Below, piece by piece: positions 1 to 13,074 of a DNA stretch of 64,000 nt. Source of the DNA: Capra hircus (taxonomy: Eukaryota; Chordata; Mammalia; Artiodactyla; Bovidae). A program made the position numbers and the translations under genes. Numbering within the stretch: position 1 is the first letter of the stretch; each line of letters begins with the position of its first letter. The stretch is from positions 33,863,550 to 33,927,549 of the forward strand of contig NC_030817.1 of assembly GCF_001704415.2 (NCBI RefSeq), in the 5' to 3' direction. Under the pieces are notes generated by a model. That model made no database searches. It was not told the DNA's origin and was given only the letters and a program-made list of their open reading frames with translations.

Positions 1-1117
1 ATGATTATCTATCTATTTTAAAATTAAGCATGTGTGTATTTAACAGATAACTGGTAACTATCTGTTGAGGACATAGACAGGTAATAACCATTCCCTTACC
101 AGATCTGCATTGTCAGCATCTGATTCAGCAATGCAAAACCCTTCTGCATGTCAGAATCATGCTGTTTTCTCTCTTTCAAGAAGGAAACACAGATCTTTCA
201 GATGGACAGTGGGGTCACATCTCCCTGCCCCCCTTCCCTCTCCACACCTTGTCCACAGCCCCGGAGTTCTGCTGAATCACATAGAACCACCATCCTCAAG
301 AAGCAAGCTCCATGAGAAAATGCATGCTCATTATATTTACATTCAGCACGTCTAGATCAGCAGCTTCATCTGGGACTTAGACCCACAATGTTGATGATGC
401 AGGGAGCCAGATATTTAGTCACATCAAAGCAATTTGCTAATTGCAGATGCTTCCTTTCTGTTTAATGTTTCATGTGCAAGATTAGGTGGTTGATTTAACT
501 GGTTCACAGTGCCTGTTTTATCTCATTAGCTATCTTTAAAGGAAATCAAATCGTGTCAAATATAGACAGAGGACATTAATTATCTGGAAAACATAATAGT
601 ATAATCTGTATATGAGCATGTAAGAGAGATGATTTAAGTCTGTGAATTTTCTAGCATCTTAAGTATATGAGAACTCATATATAGATAAACATGTTAACCT
701 GCAGGACTGTCACATATATGAATTAGATATCTGTGCATGTCAATTATAACATATGCATTCAACACACAATCATCAACTAAATATACACAGGCTTTATTTT
801 AGCACAGATAGATAATCATTTATAAACTAAGCTAGCAGTTCTAGAGCTCCAGGTTATCTGGTGCTTTACTCATTCCTTTTATCTTCAGCACATTTTTAGA
901 CTACAGTTCTAGCAAAATGTGCAGATAGCTTTAACGTTGCTCCAACCATGCTCCTGGTCTAAGCTTTATTTTCATAGACTCAAACTAACCTTTATTCTAG
1001 TCTAATTATGCAATTGAAACATTTCAACCTGAGATAAAGCAGCATTAACATATCTGAGAGAAGGAAAAAAGACACCAAATTTCCAGAGGAAAAAGATCGC
1101 ACAAAATCTATACTTTA
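1..1117. other. Single-copy-looking DNA, no gene recognised
   Basis: AT-rich sequence in which I recognise neither an interspersed repeat nor a coding exon. The open frame at 110-355 (81 codons) has no recognisable domain and no supporting signals. Confidence 0.5.
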
Positions 1118-1840
1118 AAAAGTTGGCTTAAAAAATAAAATAAAATAAAAAGTTGGCTTAAAACTCAGCATTCAGAAAACTAAGATCATGGCATCCAGTC
1201 CCATCACTTCATGGCAAATAGATGAGGAAACAATGGAAACAGTGAGAGACTTTATTTTCTTGGGCTCCAAAATCACTGAAGATGGTGACTGCAGGCATGA
1301 AATTAAAAGACGCTTGCTCCTTGGAAGAAAAGCTATGACAAACCTAGACAGCATATTCAAAAGCAGAGACATTACTTTGCTGACAAAGGTCCATCTAATC
1401 AAAGCTATGGCTTTTTCAGTAGTCACGTATAGATGTGAGAGTTGGACCAGAAAGAAGGCTGAGCACCGAAGAATTAATGCTTTTGAACTGTGGTGTTGGA
1501 GAAGACTCTTGAGAGTCCCTTGGATGCAAGGAGATCCAACTAGTCCATCCTAAAGGAAGTCAACGCTGAGTAGTCATTGGAAGGACTGGTGCTGAAGCTG
1601 AAGCTCCAATCCTTTGGCCACCTGATGCAAAAAACTGACTTATTAGAAAAGACTCCGATGCTAGGAAAGAGTAAAGGCAGGAGGCGAAGGGGACGGCAGA
1701 GGACAAGATGGTTGGATGGCATCGCTAATTCAATGGACATGAGTTTGAGCACTCTGGGAGATAGTGAAGGACAAGGAGGCTTGGCATGCTGCAGTCCATG
1801 GGGTCGCAAAGAGTTGGACATGACTGAGCAACTGATAACA
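1118..1840 (+). mobile_element. BovB LINE, 3' part (5'-truncated)
   Basis: The last ~700 bases of an RTE-type BovB element. The frame at 1188-1553 encodes the C-terminal region of the BovB polyprotein beyond the reverse transcriptase: a GSKIT block, then HEIKRRLLLGRKA, then a WCWRRLLRVPW block. The frame is broken after that. The 3' end is the conserved BovB terminus (GGTCGCAAAGAGTTGGACA, then GACTGAGCAACTGA). The 5' edge is odd: AAAAGTTGGCTTA occurs at about 1119 and again at about 1149, separated by a TAAAA-type run. Non-autonomous and inactive. Confidence 0.9.
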
Positions 1841-2034
1841 ACAAGAAAAAACATTCCTCTGGTAGAGGATGTCTTAGCGGCAAAGGCTGTGCACGAGCAG
1901 AGAAGGGGGCCTACAGGAACTCTCTGGACTTCCTGTTCAATTTTTCTGTGAACCTGAAACTGGTCTCAAAACTAGTCTACTTAAAAGAAAAAATTCTCTT
2001 GTGATATTAGTATCAAAAAACAAATGTGGCAGGA

Positions 2035-2345
2035 ATAGAGACGCAGATGTAGAGAATAGACTTGTAGACACAGATGAGGAAGGGGAGTGTGAGACAAATT
2101 GAGAAAATAGCATTGACATATATACACTATCATATGTAAAATACATAGTTAGTGGGAAGCTGCTGGATAGTACAGGGAGCTCAGCTGAGTGTTCTGTGAT
2201 GACCTAGAGGGGTGGGATGGGGGGAGTGGGAAGGAGGCTCAAGGGGGAAGGGATATATGTATACATAGAGCTAATTGACTTTGTGGTACAGCAGAAACTA
2301 ACACAACATTCTAAAACAATTATATTCCAATTAAAAAAAAAAAAA
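2035..2345 (+). mobile_element. L1 3' UTR end with poly-A
   Basis: Typical artiodactyl L1 3' terminus: GGGAAGCTGCTGGATAG, then AGGGAGCTCAGCTGAG, the G-rich GGGGTGGGATGGGGGG stretch, then CAGAAACTAACACAAC, ending in an A run at 2332-2345. It is 5'-truncated and has no ORF left. Confidence 0.85.
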
Positions 2346-2802
2346 GTGTTCCATGTAGTAAACCAGGGTCTTGTGTAAGTTTGGCCTGTAATAAGGACTA
2401 ATGCTTGTACTGTTTATACTGCCATGCCACCAGCATAGAGATATCACAGTAGCCAATAACGATTCCTTAGGGGATGTTTATCACGTCACTGAGCTTTGAA
2501 TTCACAAGGCTTTACCAAGCACATCAGCCACTGTATTATCAAGGAAGGAATTCTTCATTTAAATGCTCCCCACTATTTTACATGATAGAGTATAGCAATC
2601 TCTGTATCATATTGATTTATTTTAGTCTCTGAAAATAAATGAAGACAAGTACAGACAAGAGCACCATGAGACTCTGCTCTCCCCCTGTGTCTCCCACCAC
2701 CAAAAGAGTGAGTTATTTCTACAAACTTTCAGGACCTGTTCTGATCCCAGGGCTTGCATGTGGATGAGGTGGGACTACTCACATTTCCCTGTTTTATCTA
2801 AG
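2346..2802. other. Unassigned single-copy-looking DNA
   Basis: No repeat family or exon recognised. Confidence 0.45.
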
Positions 2803-3048
2803 CAATGCCTAGAGAATCCCATGGACAGAGGAGCCTGGTGGGCTGCTGTCCATAGGGTCGCAAAGAGTCTGGTACGACTGAAGCAACTTAGCACGGATGC
2901 ATGCGTTGGAGAAGGACATAGCAACCCATTCCAGTATTCTTGCCTGGAGAATCCCAGAATAGAGGAGCCTGGTGGGCTGCCATCTATGGGGTCACACAGA
3001 GTCAGACACGACTGAAGCGACTTAACAGCAGCAGCAGCAGCAGCACTA
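2803..3048 (+). mobile_element. Bov-A2-type SINE (dimer) with AGC tail
   Basis: Two Bov-A-related units in tandem. Each carries the AGAATCCCA..GAGGAGCCTGGTGGGCTG block and the GTCAGACACGACTGAAGC end. The tail is an AGC microsatellite (about 3028-3048). The frames at 2758-3015 and 2940-3122 are SINE read-throughs, not genes. Confidence 0.92.
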
Positions 3049-6000
3049 CATGGGCATTAGCAATGCTTTGGTCCAACTGGACAGATCTTGTCCACTTTGG
3101 CTCATGTTCTCACGACAGATAATGATATTTTTAATTAGTTCCTGAATAAGTAAGAGAGACTAGTATACATTTTCAAATGTTTGTCTCTTATAATATTTTT
3201 TTAAAATGCAACTGAATAACTTCCTTTCAGAGATTATAGTACCCTCGGAAGCCACTCTGACAAGGCCAAGATGCTGATCCTCAGATAGGATAAAGCAGTA
3301 TAAAGTAAGTGATGTTCCAACTCATTTAATTATAGAACTTATTGAAGTAAAAAGTGATAGTGTCATTTTTTTAATCAGAAAAAAAATACTTCTCAGAGTA
3401 TAAAGGTAAGAGCTATACGGTAGATTTGCCTTTTTGATGGAGTTTTTCTTTCCACCTAAGGAACTGTGCATCAGTCCCATGAACAATGTCCAAGCAATCA
3501 CAGCATCATTAATCACCTTTTGCTCAGGCCCCATCTAATGTAAGGATTCTCATTGCATCATACATGGCAGAGCAGATTCTGAAGACCCTAACCACTTGAA
3601 GAGGAAAATGATTTCTTAAAAGCACTGCCGCTATATAACTCTCCCAGCCGTTTTCTGCACCACAATTTTTCTCATTTTGCTTCCTTTGTGTTCCATTCAA
3701 GGTTTTCCTGCACTGAGACAATCTTTTACATTTTTTTCTTCTTTTGCCTGCATCAAAGTTAGGACTTTGTTAGGGATGCTTTGCTATCGGCATCTGTTAC
3801 CTCTTTTTCTTAGGGGCTAAGGAGGAGGCTGCTGTGTGGCTGAAAAAGACTCTCATTCAGTTTGGAATTGCCTCCCTTTGCTTTCCTGTCACACTGTCAA
3901 GCTCAATCAGAACGCAATGAAAGTGATACAGAGACGAGGCTTTGCTGGCGAGACTTAGAACAAAGACAGCTCCATAGCCTAGTACAGATTTCACATCCAA
4001 TTTAACTCTTTGGAAAAGGATTTCAGGAAATACATAGTCAAGAGTTGAAAAAATGGAGTTGGGTCTACTATAAAGGCTAAAAGTATTATCCTGGCTTAGA
4101 TAAGCTACAAAGATAGGTTGATACTATTTTCTAGCATAAACCACATTAGCTGGCATTACACATTGAGCTTTCTTTACTCGTTAAGTTGCAAGGAGATTTG
4201 AGAGGAATTTAGCAGCTACATAAAATGACTCTTTCATGATTCTAGCTTTACCAGTCATTTTAGTTGTACAAGGTGCATGAATAGCAAGGACCTAAATCAT
4301 GTTGTTTAACAAATCTGGTATTAGAGGGTTAGTCTCAGTTTACTTATTAAGAATTTAGTTGAGTAAAGGATTTTAGGACTCAGTTCTTTGTGTAGATGAC
4401 AATGAACAGGCCAATACTTGTATTTTTTGGGGGGAAACATACGTCAACTACACATGTTTTGAACTGTGCTGATGGGCCCATAACTAATGTTTTTCATTCA
4501 ATATATTTTTTCCACGGGGAACTAACTGTAAAGAAGAAAATTCATTAAGAAGGACATAGGTCAATGGTGACCTCAGTGGACTCTACCATGACTTTGTTTC
4601 TGAAACCTACTTTCCACTTGTTCGTTATCTTAAAAGAGACTTGGCTTAATGCTCTGAATTTTTCAAATTTAGATCATGACAAGAAAGAAATGCTGTTAAA
4701 TTAGTGACTTGATTTTAAAGAATGATGGGCCTCTTTTTTTTCTCCAATGGATTTGAAGCATGCTGAAAACTGGTTCATACAACACACACCAGTGGTGAAT
4801 CAAACATTCTATACAGCAGCAATAACACTAAGGCAATAGTGAAGAGAATATCCTATAGGCTAAATGAAATATTTTTATAAACTATTCTTTAAAACTGTTA
4901 TGGTCATAGATATCATTGTCAAAATGCCAATTAATGTTTGTTATTTATGCATTGATAGGTATTTTTTGCATGTACTTTTATCTTACTGAAAATATAAAAT
5001 TTTAAATAACATATATATACATGTTTATATACACTTGGAGAGAGAGACATTGAAATTATTTTACAGACACAATTGCATTTAAGAAAACAGTCATATAACT
5101 GGTACCACATCACCGTATTAAAGAAGATATCTCTTTGGAAAATTTTCCATGAACAAGAGATGATTAGAAGCAAGCATATGATAGACACCAACATTTCATC
5201 TCTGCACACAATTATGATACAAATTAGAAATGCTATTATGTTGGTGCTCCATAATTAAGTAAGCAATTAAAAACAAAACTAGTTCATTAACAAATTGTCA
5301 TAGCTAGGCCGACAAGTGCCCAAAGAGGTCACGGTCACGGCAATTGCACAAGATGATGACTAAGTCTTTCTGAAAGTAAAAATCCCAACCAACAGCATTG
5401 GATCCATATCTAATTGGCTCCATATCTAATGTGTTATATAAATAACAATTTCATGGTGGCAAAATGGAAATAAATATTATAGGCAAGTGTGGGGAAGAGG
5501 AGAGTTCTTTGTGGTAAGTTACCCGTACCATGTGTTAGAGTGGCATGGTTAGATAGAGTATGGTGAGATGTTAAAATGAAATGCTAAGTTTATTCAAAAA
5601 TGAAAATAAAATGTCTTTTGATATTTGATATAGATCTGGTTATTTTCTCATAAAACTCTGGCTATTTGGCTCTTTCAGTCTCTGCTTTAGGGGAATCTGT
5701 GCTCCTATCTTAATGAAGATGGTGACTAGAAATGAGCAGTTACTAGCAGAAGCTGTGAGATCCAGATATTTGTATGTATTTTTTAAGTGGCCATCAGTTT
5801 GTAAGTATTTTCATTAAAAAAAAAAAAAAGGTTTCCCATTATTTCCAGTGAAACCAGATAGTGTCACAGAAAAAAAATTATATCAACAATGAACACGTTT
5901 AATAAATAAGAATGAAAAAAAAGTAAAATGGTTAATCCCTATACTAATTATTTGTCCCATTTTTGTTAATACAAATTAAATGTTTCACTTGGTTAATGAC

Positions 6001-7820
6001 AAGTTTGATCAAACAGTTCATAAACTGATGGATTGACTTTGAAATGAATTCAGGGGAAAAAAAAATGACATGATGTGGAGCTGGCAAAGGGCCGCCTCTA
6101 GTGGGAACAGATGCCCAACAAATTTGGCGAGTAGTTTTGTTCTCTTCTATCTGTTGCAGTTCACAATCCTAATGAATGTTATGTTTAAATAACATGAATA
6201 AAGATAAAGTGAAAATGAATTCAACTCCAGTTTGAGCAGCAGAATAAAAATGAGCAAACTGTATTATCTTCTGCCACCTAATCTGGGTTGAATTTCCTCT
6301 GTATCTTTTTTGTTTGTTGAAGAATCCTTTTCTTGAGTCTCCTTGGCCATTGACAAGGTCTTTTGAGATGAATATGAAAAGATAGATTTAAAGGTTAAGG
6401 CCAGGGTCAGATGGTTGCAGATGTTTTGTGAGAGATTGTTCGGTTCAGTTTGTGGTACTTCTCCTGACTAAGGTATTTCAAACAGGCAGACTCATGGCCA
6501 GCAACTGTCAATGAATGTTGTTTGTCTCACAATTGATCCATGCAAACACAAACACAAACACGCAGTAGAAGGAGTGTTTGTTTTTCTTAGGCGGATAATT
6601 TTCCCCTAGCCTGAAGACATTATCGAAAGCCAGAGAAGAAGATGTGGTTTTTATTTCTAGAAAGTAGAATGTTTTAGGTTTGGCTCTTCAGATGACCATC
6701 TGAGACCACTTTTCAAGGGATGAATAAAGGCACCATGTGACAGAAACTGATTAATCTGTAAAAGGTCGCAAAATTTTTCAAGAGGAAGAGAAAGGAAGTG
6801 GTGCTTGGACATAAAAAAATAAATAAATGATAAATGAACTAATCTTATCTTTTGACTTTAAATTCTACCTAACAGACAATGTGAAAATAAAGGGGTAGAA
6901 TTCATGGAGGTCATATTGATTACCATTGGGATATTTCATTATTTGATTTAGCTCAAACTCTGTCTCCTCACCAGGAAGGTTAGAATAAATAAAGTTGCAT
7001 ACAGACATATACACATACATACAATGTGTAAATACAAATAATGTGTATATACAAAATTTGTGTGTGCAAGAATTGCTATATACTATTTGCTCAAGTTTAT
7101 AAACATGATTAAAATATCCCCATGGGCCATTTCCCATTCCTCCCTTGAGTATTTTAACATTAAGTATGACCTCTGAAATCCTACAGTTAATTGACTAAGG
7201 CCAATGGTTTCTTTCTATAATGTGCAATTTAGAACCCACAAGGTTGGGATAGTTTCTTTCTTAGATCTTGTAACGAAGGCTTTTGATTAAAGCATATTTT
7301 GGAAAATTCTATGTAAAAATATCTAGGATCTTGAAAGATTAAAAAAAAAACAAGGAATTTTTCAATCAACGTACTGATAGGAAGCTTTTATAGTTCTTAC
7401 TCTCCTATCATCTATTCAACGTTAGTCACTCTCCACATTTACATTCTTCTGAATTTTATCCTGCCTAATGCTACTGGGAAGACCATGTTTATTATTCTGA
7501 CTTGATTCTTTGTAAAATAGGTGCTTGATAAGGATTATTTTTAAAAGACAAAAAGCCCCTCAAGTGATTACCCTCTCAAACTTCTTGTAAAGGAGGACAG
7601 ATAGCGCTCCTCATCATCACCAAAGGCAAATCTAGAATTTTCCAGTGTTTTATGTACTTGGATATCATAAAATATAATCAAAGAATTGTGGGGTTTTGTT
7701 TGCTAAGGTGAAAGTCTAGAATTTTTTCTTCCTGAGGCCTGTCACCTCTGTTGAACATTTAGTCACATTTCAAAAAACAGCAAATTTTCTGTCATTCCTA
7801 TATACTGAATACAGTATTTT

Positions 7821-7860
7821 CCATTTTGCAACTTCATCCAACTAAACCCTTTCAGTATAG
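7821..7860 (+). repeat. Direct repeat copy 1 (40 bp)
   Basis: Matches 8099-8138 at 39 of 40 positions (ACTTCATCC here, ACTTTATCC there). The flanks are only weakly similar upstream and dissimilar downstream, so this is not the edge of a longer obvious tandem repeat. Confidence 0.9.
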
Positions 7861-8098
7861 CACTTGAGAATGCTATAGGTTTGCAAAAATTATGAAAAAA
7901 GTCATCCTTATACTTCTTCCTGTAATAGTGAAAATATTTGGAAATATAAATGAAAATTTAATTTTCAAATCTACTTCATGCCGACAACACATGCATAAGA
8001 GGTATGAAACAGTCTCTTTACAAGGATTCACCAGTGCGAGTTTTACACTTTCAGTCTGTAAAGTGAAATGATTACCTTTTTACACAACCCAATATTCT

Positions 8099-8138
8099 CC
8101 ATTTTGCAACTTTATCCAACTAAACCCTTTCAGTATAG
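8099..8138 (+). repeat. Direct repeat copy 2 (40 bp)
   Basis: Second copy of 7821-7860, offset by 278 bases, with one mismatch. No known mobile element is recognised in the 238-base spacer. Confidence 0.9.
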
Positions 8139-11100
8139 GACATGAAATTTTTAAGATTGTGATTTTGGTAGTGAGAGTGTTATCTGTACAGCTCTCGGAA
8201 GTAAGTGGAATGCTATTTGAAACACACATTTCACTTTTTGTTTTTCGGCTCTCCTGAAGGCAAAAGAAAAAACATTCAAGGAGCCGAAAAGAAAATTCCA
8301 CAATAAAAACAACAAAACCTATATAACAGCTATGGTTTTTGCAAGTGCTGGTTTAAATGCTTTATGATAAACAAGAATCAACATAATTTATTCATATCAC
8401 AATTTTCTGAAGCACATTTGAGTTTTTTTCCTAATTCACACTCTGCCATTATCCTGTTTTTATATATATTCATTTAAAAAGATTTACCGAACATAAATAA
8501 GAACAATTACAGAATTACAGAGTAGGATTACTTCAGAAAAAAAAATTATCATCAGTCGTATTCTCATCAGCTATCCTATTTGACTTCATCATTAAGAAAA
8601 GTATTCAGGATGTCTAGTGGGTGAAGAGAGCAGAAGTGTGTTTTCATTTTGATATGATAGCTGCATTCAAGTTATTCTCCTCTTTACAATAGATTTTACC
8701 TAGCTTTATCTTCATAGGAAGCTGTTTTCAGTTGAAAAGCAGAAGTGAATAGAAGTGTCATGACATGGGATTAACAGTACAACTGGTTAGTAAATCAAAT
8801 GTTTGAGGTGAAGAAAGTAGAATGTGACATGCATCAGCAGGATGGACTGGCAGGATTTTATGGAGACAAGTGAAAAGAAAAATTTGAATCAATGGTCGAT
8901 GCTCCTGATATCTGTACTATTTGAAAGCACGTGGTCCATTTCACCAGTCAGTCATTGTAATGGATCTGAGTGCAAAGAGACACTCTCTGCAATGTTAGTT
9001 CATGCTGAAATGATAACCAGAGAAGAAACTAGCCCAAGTTCTGTTTCCAGCTACTAAAAAAAGAAAAATGTTCCTCAGGCTGAGAAACTAGCTGATATGG
9101 TTCACTTTTGAGATGCCAAACCTCCACTGTAGGTTCAAGTCATAATATCCACATTATTCACTAAACAATTAACTTATTCCAAAAAAATCCCTCATGCTGC
9201 CACTTACATAGATTTTATAAAATACTCAAGAGTTAAGACTTGAAAATCTTGAGTGTTTACCTCAAGTTTTAAACAGATATGAGCAATTTATTGGGGGCAC
9301 TTTAAAATGCATGCTTCAGCACATGCATGGATTTCTTTCCTCCTTTTGGTAAGTATTCACAGAAATACATAAAAACTAATTGAAGTTGGTAACGCTTAAA
9401 GATTTATCTGAGTAGCTTTGGAGATTATCTAAAAGGTTAATTTAAAGGCTTAATAAGAGATACTTCATGTCATCATCAGTGTCTTCACATGGAAGATTCT
9501 TAAAACTCCACATACTTTGGCATTTTCTCTATAAGTCCATATTTTTCATTCTCCATAGTTTTTACAGCAAGTTTCATTAAGAATAGGGTTAATACTGTTA
9601 TGTGCCTAATTTTTACTTAACACTATGCTTTTTTAAAAGAAAAAAAAAAGCAGAATACACACACCAAAAAAAAAAGCCCATTAAATACCCATACTTTAAT
9701 ATATGTTCCTCAGAAACAAATGTACAGTTAGATAACATAAAGAATTATGAATGACTAATTATATTTTGCATATTTACAGCAAAGACAATTAGCAAATAGC
9801 TTTTATATGCAAAATAAATGAAAAAGTAATTAAGATGCACTAACCAGAGCAGCAATATCAAGTCTGTTGTCTTGCGATTCATTCCTAACAAACATAATAA
9901 TTATGCATTCATTGTCATATAATTAAAACAGCTCTGTCCTTTAGAAAAATGGTTATTTACTGTATAATAACATGAAGAGTGGCAGAAGTTCCTCATAATG
10001 GTGAGCAGGATAATTAAATATTTCTTCTTAGGAAATGCTCACCCAGTTTAGTTTATTATCATAACTTCTACCAGCAAGCAGCTGTCCCTCAGGAATGCCA
10101 AGTGTTCTCTCTGAGGTCTGGGAAAGTTGTTTTCCGTTTTGTTCGTCAGCTCTTGTCTTCGCCTTGCTGTTGAATTGAGCAGGGATGCTCCTGGGCTACT
10201 TTTCACTTTGCTAAGCCTGGTACCCCTGGTACCCCCTGGTACCTCCAGAGGGCTTCGGGAAACAACTCAAGGCCTGTCTCTCTCTGCGATACAAATGTGC
10301 TGTGACTGCTTCTCTGAAAGAACATATTTTCTTTTCTGAAAATATTCCTGGACTTTCAGTTTTTAATCACTAAGAGCAAACTAAATGATAACCTGAGACT
10401 TTAAACAATGTATTAATTATTAACATCCAGTATATCATATCAGATAAACCACCTGCATTTTAGAAATATGCACAATTCAAAATGGTTAATGTATCTGGAA
10501 GTTAGTCTAATTAATGTGGTAGAGATTGTTCTCTGTATCCTCCACAAATAGATTGAGGGAGCCATTTTAGGTACCCAAAGCTGAGAACATCTCTGTGTTA
10601 TATTACTGACCAGTCATATCACTGACTATTCATTCTTTATGTAAGTACAGTACCTGCGTAATGCAATCAGAAATCATTCAAGTAAGAGATATAAATTATT
10701 TTGTGACTGTTTGGTGTGTCCTTATATACTGATGCTACTATATTGTCATGAGTATATAGTCAACAAAATTAACTTATTTTATGTAATAAAATCATGTGTC
10801 CAGTGAGAGTGGGGAGAGCAGTATCTGTTAGTTGTCAGTTACTGATTTTTAGAAAATGTAATAACAACTTTAAAAATTATTGTTTATAATATCTTTGATA
10901 TCAAAGAAAGGTAAATCTTAAGTAGGAAAAATATATTGAATTATTAATTAAAATTTTATTTAAAATATCCTTTTAATTATATTTATTACATAATTTTAAA
11001 TAATATTAAATGTAAACATCAACCCCAGAGAATAAGAAAGTAAATGGTTTGGTTTAGATTTTGTGATTTGACTTTATTAATATATTTGAAACTATTTCAG

Positions 11101-11683
11101 CAGTTACTTAGCTACCACTCATTAATCGATTGAGATCAAGAAGGAGATAGCAAACAGTAAGCATAGCATCTTGTTTTGTTTAAGAGCCATGACTTTATTT
11201 TGAACATTTTATCCTGAACTATTTAGATATTTTCTAAATATCCTATACTATAAGCTTATCTGGCTTGTAATAAAATGGATGTATAGACCAAGGAGAGTCT
11301 ATAGAGATAATAGATGCTGCTTGTTTCTGTGTTACATTTAGGAGAACTTAACCATAACTTAGAATGCCAAGAAGAAATAATTGCCCTTAAATGAGACTGG
11401 TGAAGTGTTTTGCTAGAGCTCCTGTATACTACCAACAGAATTTGGGAATAGAAAGAAAACAGAACTTAAAATTATAACAGGGCATTCTGATAGCTACTTC
11501 ATCAGTGAAAAGTAGAAAAGAAAAACAATATAGTCACATCTTAAACTCTAATGCAAAAACAGTGCATTACCCATTACCAGTATAGCAGAGGCATCAGGAA
11601 TACTAAATAAATATATATACACATTAGATTTTATAGTTTATTTTTTAAGGAATCCCAGTAATCCCAAAACAATTTTAAGTAGT

Positions 11684-11772
11684 CCTCATGGACGGCAGAG
11701 CTTGGTGGGCTGCCGTCTATGGGGTCGCACAGAGTCGGACACGACTGAAGCGACTTAGCAGCAGTAGCAGTA
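11684..11772 (+). mobile_element. Bov-A SINE fragment (3' half)
   Basis: TCATGGACGGCAGAGC through GTCGGACACGACTGAAGC and an AGC-type tail. The 5' half is missing. Confidence 0.9.
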
Positions 11773-11878
11773 TGGGGAAGAAAACCATATCTTTATTTCT
11801 TACATTTGCTTTTTGCTTGACATAGGTTTTAAATTTTAGCTACTTGGGCAATGGAAGAGGCAAGGAACACCATAGTTG

Positions 11879-11895
11879 TTTTTTTTTTTTTTTTT
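11879..11895. repeat. Poly-T tract (T17)
   Basis: A homopolymer run of 17 T. No retroposon body is recognised on its right side that would make it a poly-A tail. Confidence 0.9.
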
Positions 11896-12035
11896 CTATT
11901 CTTAGTGCTTATTAAAAGTGTTCATTTAACTATATATGCATCTATATTTCATCTAATTTAAGTCCTTATTCCAGAATGTCAGTAATCTTCTATCTTGATG
12001 GTTTAAAGAATAGTGGGGTTCTTGACCATTATAAT

Positions 12036-12311
12036 CAGAGAAGGCAATGGCACCCCACTCCAGTACTCTTGCCTGGAAAAATCCCATGGGCAGAGGAGCC
12101 TAGTAGTATGCAGTCCATGGGGTCGCGAAGAGTCAGACACGACTGAGCGACTTCACTTTCACTTTTCACTTTCATGCATTGGAGAAGGAAATGGCAACCC
12201 ACTCCAGTGTTCCTGCCTGGAGAATCCCAGGGACGAGGGAGCCTGGTAGGCTGCCGTCTATGGGGTTGCACAGAGTCAGACACAACTGAAGTGACTTAGC
12301 AGTAGCAGCAG
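12036..12311 (+). mobile_element. Bov-A2 SINE, full dimer with target-site duplication
   Basis: Starts CAGAGAAGGCAATGGCACCC, has the linker ACTTTCACTTTTCACTTTCA, then a second monomer and an AGC-like tail. Flanking duplication: TGACCATTATAAT at 12023-12035 and TGACCATTAAAAT at 12312-12324 (12 of 13 identical). A fairly recent, complete insertion. Confidence 0.95.
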
Positions 12312-12324
12312 TGACCATTAAAAT

Positions 12325-12924
12325 AGGAATATCAGTTTTTGTATCTGCTATGACAGAGAGTAAAAATGATCAAACATTACACCCTTAGTAATAAATCTGC
12401 TACTCTTTTCAAGGAATAAAGCTCATAAATGTGGGAACTGGTGAATGCATGCGCCTTTTCATGCACCTCTTGCTATCTTCCTTCCAAGAGTGCACATTTC
12501 TCAGCAAATTGGGAGATAGGAAGCCCAAGCCCAATGATGCAAAATTTATAGTTCACCTTGAAGTTGTTATTTGTACCTTTCAATGGAGCCTTCTCATCCA
12601 CCATGAGTCAACTATTTTATGTGCATATATTATGCATTCACAGTCAGGCTATGGAATGAAAAATCCTGGGAGAAAGCAACAATGACCTTTCTTGTTTAAG
12701 TACATGAGATGGTGCATGAGATGTGGCAGTTGCTTGATCAACATTCTTGAGTGAATATTTCCATCATATACTCAAAAGACATGCACCAAAGGTCTTTGTC
12801 CCTTTTCAAAATAATGTTGAAGGAGAACTCTGTTTCTGTCTCCATATTATTCATCTCTACCCCACTTTTCCCTCAACTATATACAGTTTCAGTTCTGACA
12901 TTTCTTACAATACATACACACAAC
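12325..12924. other. Unassigned single-copy-looking DNA
   Basis: No repeat or exon recognised. The two frames between 12431 and 12924 show no family features. Confidence 0.4.
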
Positions 12925-13070
12925 TCTGGGACGATAGGGTGGGGAGGGAAGTGGGTGAGGGGTTCAGGATGGGGGGGACACATGTATACCTACTGGCCGA
13001 TTCATGTTGATGTATGGCAAAAACCATCACAATACTATAATTATTCTCCTATTAAAATTAATTAATTAAT
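12925..13070 (+). mobile_element. L1 3' end (artiodactyl L1-BT-like)
   Basis: GGGTTCAGGATGGGG followed by ACACATGTATACC, GATTCATGTTGATGTATGGC and the terminal ATTAAAATTAATTAAT. It is the same 3' UTR that ends the L1 at 63.6 kb, here truncated to about 145 bases. Confidence 0.88.
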
Positions 13071-13074
13071 TGGG

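Larger units (their letters stand above)
3049..11683. other. 8.6-kb stretch without a recognised interspersed repeat
   Basis: Reading both strands I recognise no SINE, LINE, LTR or DNA transposon here, and no convincing exon. It holds short homopolymers, a CAAACA-like run near 6543-6560, a 40-bp direct repeat pair (7821-7860 and 8099-8138), three closely spaced CCTGGTAC units (10216-10242) and an AT-rich stretch around 10860-11000. Very old, heavily diverged repeats could have been missed by eye. Confidence 0.5.

Noticed and set aside
3028..3048. AGC repeat as a possible polyglutamine/polyserine coding tract
   Set aside because: It is the normal tail of Bov-A2 SINEs and recurs at other copies.
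5326..5337. AGGTCACGGTCA as a nuclear-receptor direct repeat
   Set aside because: Single imperfect half-site pair without context; expected by chance in 64 kb.
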